Assembly (NCBI GenBank): GCA_015904055.1
Contig: JABMDE010000091.1
Span: 1-5,561 of the forward strand
From: Nitrospira sp.
Lineage (GTDB): Bacteria; Nitrospirota; Nitrospiria; Nitrospirales; Nitrospiraceae
DNA: 5,561 bases
Reading direction: 5' to 3'
Shown here: positions 1 to 4,930 of the stretch, piece by piece
How positions within the stretch are numbered: the first letter of the stretch is position 1
How the letters are laid out: each line of letters opens with the position of its first letter
Program-made: the position numbers and the translations under genes
The notes under the pieces: model-generated
What the model saw: only the letters and a program-made list of their open reading frames with translations
Told to the model about the DNA's origin: nothing
The model's database searches: none

Positions 1-359
1 GCGGCGAGCGACAGAAAGATTAAATTTCTTCCCGGCACATACGTAACGGGGATGCCCTGACCACGGTCTTGTTCAGTGCGATTTTTTGGAACGGGGAGAT
101 CATCCGTCAGCGCCGACCCGCCGATTGCCCGCAAGTCGACCTCGATCACGAGATGCTGCTGCGCTCCCAAAGCCGCCGCGACCTGACCGGCTCGTTCGAT
201 CTCTATGGCGTGCCGCTGCCGATAGGCCAGGGTCAACAGATAGATCTCATACCCGTCTCGCTGTGCCACTGCCGCCGTCACGGTGGAATCCAGCCCGCCG
301 CTGGCAAGGATGACCGCCCGTTGACGTCTGCGCTCGTTCACAACAGCGATCTGCCTCAT
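1..359 (-). CDS. queC: 7-cyano-7-deazaguanine synthase QueC, N-terminal part (runs off window)
   Basis: QueC is the ATP-dependent cytosolic enzyme that turns 7-carboxy-7-deazaguanine plus ammonia into preQ0, in the queuosine tRNA-modification pathway. About 119 codons are visible and the C-terminus lies beyond base 1. Reading from ATG at 359, the N-type ATP-pyrophosphatase P-loop SGGLDST is at residues 20-26. It is followed by AYRQRHAIE, the family's 'GQRH' block, and by DDLPVP and VPGRNLIFLSLA, which resembles the 'VPxRNxxFLSxA' block of QueC. The C-terminal zinc-binding cysteines are not in view. There is no good Shine-Dalgarno before 359. An in-frame ATG at 419-417 would add 20 residues with no resemblance to the family, so 359 is preferred. 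The gene follows the DksA-like gene by 113 nt on the same strand, and that gap holds a strong hairpin. The family call is secure; the start is less so. Confidence 0.93.
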   Translation of the reverse strand, partial: MRQIAVVNERRRQRAVILASGGLDSTVTAAVAQRDGYEIYLLTLAYRQRHAIEIERAGQVAAALGAQQHLVIEVDLRAIGGSALTDDLPVPKNRTEQDRGQGIPVTYVPGRNLIFLSLA

Positions 360-420
360 GTTCCATGCCGAAACCGCGTGAGGACATCCCTCACGCCCGG
401 CACGACAGCCTGGAACCATG
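357..420 (-). promoter_or_regulatory. Nested hairpin in the queC leader that pairs the start codon
   Basis: On the minus strand three complementary arm pairs nest immediately before and over the queC start. The outer pair is CAT+GTTCCA (420-418, 416-411) with TGGAAC+ATG (365-360, 359-357), which leaves one bulged G at 417. The middle pair is TGCCG (402-398) with CGGCA (370-366). The inner pair is GCGTGAGG (396-389) with CCTCACGC (383-376), closing a 5-nt loop. Together they give about 22 base pairs with an 8-nt bulge and a G/GGTTT internal loop. The queC AUG and the weak GGA upstream would both be inside the outer helix. No T-run follows, so it is not an intrinsic terminator. It does not look like a preQ1-I riboswitch, since there is no A-rich tail pseudoknotting into a small loop. 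A regulatory role is inference; the complementarity is directly visible. Confidence 0.55.
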
Positions 421-472
421 TGTTGATGAAGTGGTGCGCGGCTGAGCGCCGCACTGCCGGAACGGCTGATGA

Positions 473-1066
473 TTAATCGCGATCTTCTTCTCGCTCGATT
501 TTTTCCAACAACTCTTCGCGCGACTGGCACTCGACGCACAGCTTGGCAAATGGCACGACTTGCAGCCGTTTTTCACTGACTTCGATCCCGCAGTTGGCAC
601 AAATCCCATAGGTGCCTTCGTGCAAACGGGTGATCGCCTCATCAATGGACTGCCGGCGACGGTTGCGCATCTCCATCAACGAGATGCCGAGCTCCCGCTC
701 CAGATCCATCAAGGCTTGGTCGCCGACGTCGCGCGCCGACTCTAATCGCCGCTGCTGATCCTCCGTCAGTGACTGTCCTAAGCTCTCTTCGATTTCTTTA
801 ATAATCGCCTGCCGCTTCTCCAGCAGCATCTTATGCAGTATTTCCTGACGCCGCTCCCGGGCTTCCCGCTCCTTGGCCGTTTCCTTGGGACGAAGGTTCG
901 TTTCCGTGACGACCACCGCCGGAGCTGGTTTCACGACAGCGGCCGCAGCCGCCGATTTCACCGCTACTACAGCGGCTGCCGGTTTCGACTTTCCCTGAGC
1001 AGACCGAACTGACTTGGGCTTTGACTTGGCTACCGGCTTTTTCTTGGCTTGTATTTTCGTGGCCAT
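473..1066 (-). CDS. DksA/TraR-family zinc-finger transcription factor with Lys/Ala-rich N-terminal tail
   Basis: This is a 197-aa protein of the DksA/TraR family, which binds in the RNA polymerase secondary channel and, with ppGpp, adjusts transcription of stable RNA and stress genes. Residues 1-60 are a low-complexity Lys/Ala/Val/Pro tail. Residues 61-150 are a charged, predicted coiled coil, and the tip motif DVGDQA has Asp113, Asp116 and Ala118, matching the DxxDxA of functional DksA. A C-x2-C-x17-C-x2-C zinc finger follows (Cys156, 159, 177, 180), then an acidic C-terminal helix. The tail makes it longer than E. coli DksA (151 aa). ATG at 1066 is chosen because GGGAG (1075-1071) precedes it and the promoter at 1145-1117 places transcription start near 1110. 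The longer frame beginning at 1117 would start upstream of that. Whether it is the main DksA or a paralogue cannot be told from this window. Confidence 0.87.
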   Translation of the reverse strand: MATKIQAKKKPVAKSKPKSVRSAQGKSKPAAAVVAVKSAAAAAVVKPAPAVVVTETNLRPKETAKEREARERRQEILHKMLLEKRQAIIKEIEESLGQSLTEDQQRRLESARDVGDQALMDLERELGISLMEMRNRRRQSIDEAITRLHEGTYGICANCGIEVSEKRLQVVPFAKLCVECQSREELLEKIEREEDRD

Positions 1067-1095
1067 GACGCTCCCACTCATTCCTGAGACGTTAG

Positions 1096-1119
1096 AGATG
1101 CCGAAAAAGCTCGGCATCT
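1096..1119 (-). promoter_or_regulatory. 9-bp inverted repeat overlapping the -10 box and start of the DksA-like promoter
   Basis: Arms AGATGCCGA (1096-1104) and TCGGCATCT (1111-1119) are perfect inverted repeats around a 6-nt centre. On the minus strand the first arm overlaps the end of the -10 box (1122-1117) and the centre falls on the predicted transcription start. That geometry suits an operator for a dimeric repressor. It could also act as a partial 5'-UTR hairpin. It lacks a following T-run on either strand, so it is a poor candidate for the apt terminator. The function is inferred. Confidence 0.4.
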
Positions 1120-1145
1120 ATATCACGGCACTTCGTCTTTGACAA
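1117..1145 (-). promoter_or_regulatory. Sigma70-type promoter of the DksA-like gene
   Basis: On the minus strand a -35 box TTGTCA (1145-1140, 5 of 6 to consensus) is separated by exactly 17 bp from a -10 box TATAGA (1122-1117). Predicted transcription start is near 1110, giving a leader of about 45 nt before the ATG at 1066. It sits in the 108-bp gap after apt, so the DksA-like gene can be expressed independently of the acyP-rpoS-apt operon. No competing better promoter was seen in this gap. Confidence 0.6.
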
Positions 1146-1174
1146 GAGGATGTGGTGCGACCCTTGGAGGACCG

Positions 1175-1699
1175 CTACGGATAGATGATGGTCGAATGGA
1201 CGTCGTACCCGGCGAGTTTGCTGCGCCCGTTCAGGCCCTTGAGCTCGACGAGAAAATCGAGTCCGACGATTTCTCCACCGAGCTGACGGACCAGATTCAC
1301 CGTCGCTTCAGCCGTTCCTCCCGTGGCAAGGAGATCATCCACGATAAGCACGCGTTCCCCCATGCCGATCGCATCCCTGTGGATCGCCAGAGAGTTCGCG
1401 CCATACTCGAGGCTGTATTTCACTTCGTAACAATCGGCCGGAAGCTTCCCCGGTTTGCGGACCGGAACAAATCCGGCGCCGAGACGCGCCGCCAGGATTC
1501 CCGCAAAGATGAACCCGCGAGACTCAATGCCCACCACTTTAGCCACACCACGTTCCTGATACCGGCTCGCCAATTCATCAGCCAGGCTCCGCATCGCAGC
1601 GGCATGCTTCAGTAGTGTGGTGATGTCGTAAAAGAGGATGCCGGGCTTGGGGAAGTCCGGCACTTCGCGGATCAACGATTTGTAGTTGAGTGCTGTCAC
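1175..1699 (-). CDS. apt: Adenine phosphoribosyltransferase
   Basis: Apt salvages adenine: adenine + PRPP gives AMP + PPi, in the cytosol. The 174-aa product has the normal family length. It opens with the typical [21 protein letters not shown] block (residues 10-30, hood and dimer region), then has VGIESRGF (56-63) and the PRPP-binding loop [14 protein letters not shown] (117-130) with its Asp-Asp pair and glycine-rich turn. The start is GTG at 1699, only 4 nt after the TAA that ends the reading frame of sigma-factor region 4. No Shine-Dalgarno is visible before it, so translation is probably coupled to the upstream gene. It is the third gene of an acyP-rpoS-apt operon. The catalytic protein looks intact. 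Expression may suffer from the frameshift in the upstream sigma gene. Confidence 0.96.
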   Translation of the reverse strand: MTALNYKSLIREVPDFPKPGILFYDITTLLKHAAAMRSLADELASRYQERGVAKVVGIESRGFIFAGILAARLGAGFVPVRKPGKLPADCYEVKYSLEYGANSLAIHRDAIGMGERVLIVDDLLATGGTAEATVNLVRQLGGEIVGLDFLVELKGLNGRSKLAGYDVHSTIIYP

Positions 1700-1703
1700 G
1701 GAA

Positions 1704-2637
1704 TTAAAGCAGGTCCGCTTGTGTCATGGTTTTCCGTTCGATGGTATTCCGCAGCTTCACCAACGCCATCATTTCGATCTGCCGGACCCGCTCACGGGTC
1801 AATCCCATCTGGCGACCGATTTCTTCCAGCGTTCTCGCTTCGTCTCCATCGAGCAGTTTGCTCTTTGTCAGGCAACTCCTTGACCCAGGCCATCAGTTCG
1901 GTCCGTCGCCGCACGCCGTCGGCGGTCTCGTCGGGAGACAGCCCGATCGGGTCTTCGATCACGTCGCGAAGGAACGTATCGGACTGATCGTTGATCGGAC
2001 TATCGAGCGAACAGGTCGTACGAACCAACTGCTTCAGATCCAGCACTTCCTCTTCGGAGGTTTTCATTTTGACGGCGACTTCTTGCGCCCTCGGTTCACG
2101 GCCCAGCTCCTGCACCAACTGCTCGACCTTACCGAGATAGCGGTTCAACCGCTCGACGACATGGACCGGCAGACGCACCAGCTTCCCTTGATTGATGATA
2201 GCCCGTTCGATGTACTGCCGGATCCACCACGAGGCGTAGGTACTGAACCGGAAGCCGCGTTTGTAATTGAATTTTTCGACGGCCTTGATGAGCCCCAAAT
2301 TGCCTTCTTCGACGATGTCGGAAAAGGGAAACCCCCGATGCATATAGCGTTTCCCGATACTGATGACGAGACGCAAGTTGGACTCGATCATTTGCTGGCG
2401 CGCCTGTTCGTCACCGGCCATAACCAGCTTACCAAGATGCTGCTCCTGCTTGAACGTCAAGAGGGTCGACCGGCGAACCTCCCGCAGATAACTCTTGAGC
2501 GTATCGAGTCCCTCGGATCGTCCGGATTCTTTTTCCGGCCGATCGGCAACACTCGTCGATTCCGCGTCATCCGCGTCGTCGACGGTCTGCTGTCGAGAGT
2601 CACTCACCGCAAGACGCCCGCCGCGTGGTCGGCTCAT
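1704..2637 (-). pseudogene. rpoS: RpoS-like sigma factor, copy A, frameshifted in region 4
   Basis: This is a group 2 (RpoS-type) sigma-70 factor that would direct RNA polymerase to stress promoters. Residues 1-43 are a variable polar tail, and region 1.2 is at about 44-77. Region 2 (about 78-150) is excellent and includes [13 protein letters not shown] and the -10-recognition helix [17 protein letters not shown]. Region 3 (about 155-235) includes [12 protein letters not shown]. The frame is good to ELPDKEQ (residue 260, base 1858). It then shifts and would end at 1792 after 21 meaningless residues. The missing region 4 continues in another frame from 1856 to TAA at 1704, 50 residues including the helix-turn-helix [11 protein letters not shown]. 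Compared with E. coli RpoS, about nine codons (REVLARRFG) are lost between the halves, a deletion of roughly 26 bp. The product would lack -35 recognition. A GGGAG lies 9 nt before the ATG. Confidence 0.9.
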
Positions 2638-2665
2638 ACGAAATCGCTCCCTGCTTCCTCTAGTC

Positions 2666-2687
2666 CTGCCTCACACAAGTCGGGCAG
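2666..2687 (-). other. Intercistronic hairpin between acyP and rpoS, copy A
   Basis: Arms CTGCC (2666-2670) and GGCAG (2683-2687) flank a 12-nt loop in the 52-nt gap between acyP and rpoS. The copy-B counterpart at 4267-4290 keeps the stem through a paired change (T-A here, C-G there at the second pair). No T-run follows on the minus strand, so this is not a terminator. It lies just upstream of the rpoS ribosome-binding region and could affect rpoS translation or mRNA stability. Confidence 0.4.
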
Positions 2688-2689
2688 CG

Positions 2690-2986
2690 TTAGTACCAGA
2701 TACTGAACTGTGAAAACCGGCCGGTCGCTTGTTTCCATTCCGTCTCGATTGTTGTCACACGCGCGGCCGGTGGACCGGTCTTGAGCTCATGCACCAGCGC
2801 ATCAACCGCAGCCCTCGCACCTTCCACATCCAGCTCGACCCGGCCATCGTCGAGATTTCGAACCCCGCCAAGTAGCGCATGATGCGATGCCACACGCGCC
2901 GCAAACGCCCGATACCCCACACCTTGCACCCGGCCGCTCACCAGAATCTGCGCGCGAACCGCTGTCGCCCCAACCGCCTCAGCCAT
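2690..2986 (-). CDS. acyP: Acylphosphatase, copy A
   Basis: This is a small cytosolic enzyme that hydrolyses acyl phosphates such as carbamoyl phosphate and 1,3-bisphosphoglycerate. It is 98 aa, normal for the family. The phosphate-cradle motif GRVQGVGYR supplies catalytic Arg26, and [10 protein letters not shown] supplies catalytic Asn44. These match Arg23 and Asn41 of animal acylphosphatase with a constant offset of 3. The C-terminus FSIWY is the usual final beta strand. ATG at 2986 is fixed by an in-frame TGA just upstream (ATG-TGA-ATG). No strong Shine-Dalgarno is visible. It is the first gene of the acyP-rpoS-apt operon, 52 nt before the sigma gene. It is about 90% identical to copy B and both retain the active site. 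Confidence 0.94.
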   Translation of the reverse strand: MAEAVGATAVRAQILVSGRVQGVGYRAFAARVASHHALLGGVRNLDDGRVELDVEGARAAVDALVHELKTGPPAARVTTIETEWKQATGRFSQFSIWY

Positions 2987-3116
2987 TCACATTACCGTGA
3001 CACATCACAACCTGCTTGCATCCCGACTCTTCCTGCCCACGGATACTCTCACACCTCCCTACACTCGTCACGCATTTTACTATTCTGCACGGACACGCGG
3101 ATCGTAGCAGCGACCG
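2987..3116 (-). promoter_or_regulatory. Conserved leader/promoter region of acyP copy A
   Basis: This stretch is the upstream part of the duplicated block and is closely matched by 4589-4717, with scattered substitutions and one 1-nt indel. That suggests it carries the acyP promoter and leader. An AT-rich TAGTAAAAT (TAGCAAAAT in copy B) on the minus strand near 3080 is a possible -10 element, but no convincing -35 box stands 16-18 bp upstream. A block AGGGAGGTGTGAGAGTATCC is shared by both copies. No protein reading frame survives the 1-nt indel, so it is unlikely to be coding. Confidence 0.35.
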
Positions 3117-3188
3117 ACAATCTTGTCGGGACAACGATGCCGCACTAATGCATGTACACAAAGAACGCGGGTGGAATGAGAACCATCT
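3117..3188. other. Intergenic sequence between acyP leader and repeat array
   Basis: This is non-duplicated spacer between the conserved acyP leader and the first recognisable unit of the repeat array. A short palindrome, ACAATCTTGT (3117-3126 region), is visible. I see no gene or clear regulatory site. Confidence 0.4.
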
Positions 3189-3524
3189 TCCCTTGCACGG
3201 TGTGTCCGCCGGAAACAATCGCCAAGCTTGGGAAAGAACCGGCCTATCGTACGGGAAGCGGTGATACTTGAGGAACGTCTCCGCGGGCATCAATGACGAT
3301 ACCGCAATGAAGAACCGGCGATACGAGCAGGCTTGAAAAAGAATTGCAGAAAAATACTTGAGGAACGTCTCCGCAGGCACGATCCGCAATAACGCGATCC
3401 CCTGCCTGCGGACCACACGAAGTGCGGCGTAATCAAATGGGGAGAGAAGATACTTGTGGAGTCTATCCGCCGGCATCACTTACAAAAGCTTTAAAAAAGC
3501 CGGCGGGTCACACGAAGTGTGGTG
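3189..3524. repeat. Array of four degenerate palindromic repeat units
   Basis: Four units share the core ATACTTG-n10-CCGCNGGC, with the GC-rich arm always 17 nt after the first base. Units start at about 3189 (weak), 3264, 3354 and 3450, spaced 75, 90 and 96 nt. The last two are most alike and each forms two hairpins. The first pairs CCGCAGGCA (3371-3379) with TGCCTGCGG (3403-3411), or CCGCCGGC (3467-3474) with GCCGGCGG (3499-3506). The second is a small hairpin CACAC-GAA-GTGTG (3509-3521), with an imperfect relative at 3412-3426. The array follows tRNA-Pro directly on the minus strand and is absent from the other tRNA copy. It resembles REP-like intergenic elements. A T-run at 3498-3493 after the small hairpin could help end tRNA transcription, but the spacing is not that of a standard terminator. 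Confidence 0.65.
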
Positions 3525-3591
<67 letters not shown>

Positions 3592-3620
<29 letters not shown>

Positions 3621-4239
3621 TGCGAACCAATTGCTTGAGATCCAGCACTTCCTCTTCGGAGGTTTTCATTTTGACGGCGACTTCTTGCGCCCTCGGTTCA
3701 CGGCCAAGCTCCTGCACCAGCTGCTCAACCTTGCCGAGGTAGCGGTTCAACCGCTCGACGACATGGACCGGAAGACGCACAAGCTTCCCTTGATTGATGA
3801 TGGCCCGTTCAATGTACTGCCTGATCCACCACGAGGCATAGGTGCTGAACCGGAAACCGCGTTTGTAATTGAATTTTTCGACGGCCTTGATGAGCCCCAA
3901 ATTGCCTTCTTCCACGATGTCGGAAAAGGGAAACCCCCGATGCATATAGCGCTTTCCGATACTGATGACGAGACGCAAGTTGGATTCAATCATTTGCTGG
4001 CGCGCCGGTTCGTCGCCGGCCATGACCAGCTTGCCGAGATGCTGCTCCTCCTTGAATGTCAAAAGGGTCGACCGGCGAACCTCTCGCAGATAACTCTTGA
4101 GCGTATCGAGTCCCTCGGATCGGCCTGATTCTTTTTCCGGCTGATCGACAGCACTCGTCCGTTCAGTGTCATCCGCGTCATCGACGGTCCGCCTTCGAGG
4201 TTCACTCACCGCAAGACACCCGCTGCGTGGTCGGCTCAT
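3592..4239 (-). pseudogene. rpoS: RpoS-like sigma factor, copy B, truncated and fused into tRNA-Pro
   Basis: This is the second copy of the RpoS-type sigma gene, 215 codons. It is co-linear with copy A from MSRPR through regions 1.2, 2 and 3.1 to LKQLVRT (residue 207). The sigma sequence ends there at base 3621. The next eight residues, VSLALVGA, are read from the tRNA-Pro leader and acceptor stem, with TAG at 3594-3592 inside the tRNA. Residual region 3.2 and all of region 4 are missing, so it cannot recognise a -35 element. The core (about residues 41-207) differs from copy A by only two amino acids despite roughly 27 base changes by eye, while the N-terminal 40 residues are more variable. 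GAAGG precedes the ATG at 4239 by 9 nt. An upstream ATG at 4278 falls in the acyP-rpoS gap and has no counterpart in copy A. Confidence 0.88.
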
Positions 4240-4266
4240 ACGAAATCGCCTTCTGTTTCCCCTAGT

Positions 4267-4290
4267 CCCGCCCCACACGAGTCAGGCGGG
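4267..4290 (-). other. Intercistronic hairpin between acyP and rpoS, copy B
   Basis: Arms CCCGCC (4267-4272) and GGCGGG (4285-4290) enclose a 12-nt loop at the same position as the hairpin at 2666-2687. One pair is changed on both sides relative to copy A (T-A to C-G) and an outer C-G pair is gained. The acyP stop codon (4294-4292) lies directly upstream on the minus strand. Confidence 0.4.
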
Positions 4291-4291
4291 G

Positions 4292-4588
4292 TTAGTACCA
4301 AATACTAAACTCTGAAAACCGTCCGGTTGCTTGCTTCCATTCCCTCTCGATCTTCGTCACGCGCGCGGCCGGTGGACCGGTCTTCAGCTCATGCACGAGT
4401 GCGTCAATCACAGATCTCGCACCTTCCACATCCAGCTCGACCCGGCCATCGTCGAGGTTTCGAACCCCGCCGAGAAGCGCATGACGCGATGCCACACGCG
4501 CCGCAAACGCCCGATACCCCACGCCTTGCACTCGGCCGCTCACCAGAATCTGCGCGCGAACCACTGTCGTTCCAGCCGCCTCAGCCAT
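4292..4588 (-). CDS. acyP: Acylphosphatase, copy B
   Basis: This is a 98-aa paralogue of the acylphosphatase at 2690-2986. It keeps GRVQGVGYR (catalytic Arg26), [10 protein letters not shown] (Asn44) and the FSIWY end. About ten substitutions separate the two proteins, mostly at the N-terminus, in the helix after residue 56 and in the last strand region. Nothing in the active site changes, so both copies are probably functional. Start 4588 corresponds to the copy-A start. Here the upstream ATG at 4594 is also in frame (ATG-CGA-ATG), because the TGA that blocks it in copy A is CGA, so two extra residues are possible. It is followed by the truncated sigma copy B 52 nt downstream. Confidence 0.93.
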   Translation of the reverse strand: MAEAAGTTVVRAQILVSGRVQGVGYRAFAARVASRHALLGGVRNLDDGRVELDVEGARSVIDALVHELKTGPPAARVTKIEREWKQATGRFSEFSIWY

Positions 4589-4817
4589 TCGCATTACCGT
4601 GACGCATCACGACTTGATTGCAGCCGGCTCTTCATGCCCACGGATACTCTCACACCTCCCTACACACGTCACGCATTTTGCTATTCTGCACGAACACGCG
4701 GACCGTAGCAGTGGCCGCGCCTTCTGGCATCACGGCGTACCGAGACCGGCTGATGACGCGCTGAATTTCGAGCGAGATGAAGACGCGAGCGCTGAAGAGT
4801 GTTATCCGCGAGGACCA
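4589..4817. other. Gap between acyP copy B and tRNA copy: duplicated leader plus unmatched spacer
   Basis: Bases 4589-4717 match the acyP leader of copy A. Bases 4718-4822 match nothing else in the window. The repeat array that sits here in copy A is missing. A short GTTATCCGCGAGG near 4801 is faintly like the array core and could be a remnant, but the match is too weak to claim. No gene is visible. Confidence 0.5.
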
Positions 4818-4891
4818 ATGAAGCGAGAGGATTTGAACCTCCGACCCCTGCGTCCCGAACGCAGTGCGCTACCGGGCTGCGCTACGCCCCG
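4818..4891 (-). tRNA. tRNA-Pro (CGG) copy with altered 3' acceptor strand, probable pseudo-tRNA
   Basis: From the 5' end to the T-arm this is identical to the tRNA-Pro at 3525-3601, including anticodon CGG. The 3' acceptor strand is CGCTTCA instead of CGCCCCG. Against the 5' strand CGGGGCG this leaves two G-U pairs and a C1-A72 mismatch. Position 73 is T rather than A, and the next bases are TGG, not CCA. In bacteria G72 and A73 are needed for prolylation, so even if CCA were added this RNA would probably be poorly charged or not charged. It lies 39 nt after the ald stop codon, likely the ancestral position of the tRNA. It could be a decayed gene or the result of a deletion that also removed the downstream repeat array. 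Confidence 0.75.
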
Positions 4892-4910
4892 ACAAGAGCG
4901 AGAGAAACAG
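4823..4910. repeat. 88-bp perfect direct repeat, copy 2
   Basis: This is identical to 3533-3620. At its upstream-leader end (4910) it continues into the spacer after ald, which suggests this side is the original junction. At 4823 it gives way to sequence unrelated to the rest of the intact tRNA. Confidence 0.95.
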
Positions 4911-4930
4911 GAAACGGGAAAGTGATTGTC

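Larger units (their letters stand above)
2019..3116. repeat. Segmental duplication, copy A (acyP leader - acyP - most of rpoS)
   Basis: This block aligns with 3621-4717 at a constant offset of 1602 through rpoS and acyP, changing to 1601 after a single-base indel in the acyP leader. By eye, identity is about 94% over the sigma core and somewhat lower in the acyP and leader parts. Homology stops at 3116, where copy A goes on into the repeat array and copy B into unrelated sequence. At 2019 copy A continues into the rest of rpoS, while copy B meets tRNA-Pro sequence. Confidence 0.92.
3621..4717. repeat. Segmental duplication, copy B (acyP leader - acyP - truncated rpoS)
   Basis: This is the partner of 2019-3116. 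It ends at 3621 in the middle of the sigma gene, where it is joined to the tRNA-Pro leader with no extended homology at the break. The other end, near 4717, runs into a 100-bp stretch not found in copy A. Both coding regions retain reading frame throughout the block. Confidence 0.92.

Noticed and set aside
1067..1117. Extended start (ATG at 1117) for the DksA-like protein
   Set aside because: This ATG lies on the -10 box/palindrome, upstream of the predicted transcription start. The ATG at 1066 has a GGGAG before it.
1096..1119. Intrinsic terminator for apt
   Set aside because: The stem is good, but no T-run follows on the minus strand; the T-run is in the loop.
1792..1860. Programmed frameshift joining the two halves of sigma copy A
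   Set aside because: No slippery heptamer is evident, and about nine conserved codons are missing at the break. A deletion explains it better than recoding.
1726..2706. Long plus-strand open frame (326 codons) opposite the sigma gene, with a similar frame at 3574-4128
   Set aside because: Both are shadows of the minus-strand sigma copies in a high-GC region. The encoded peptides resemble no family, and their similarity to each other only reflects the duplication.
2979..3479. Minus-strand 166-codon frame through the repeat array, overlapping the acyP start
   Set aside because: It is not called as a gene. Its last third lies in the duplicated acyP leader, where the other copy has non-synonymous changes, a 1-nt indel and a stop. 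The repeated peptides follow from the palindromic DNA repeats.
3189..3524. CRISPR array
   Set aside because: Only four degenerate units with unequal 75-96 nt spacing and internal palindromes. There are no near-identical short repeats with uniform spacers and no cas genes.
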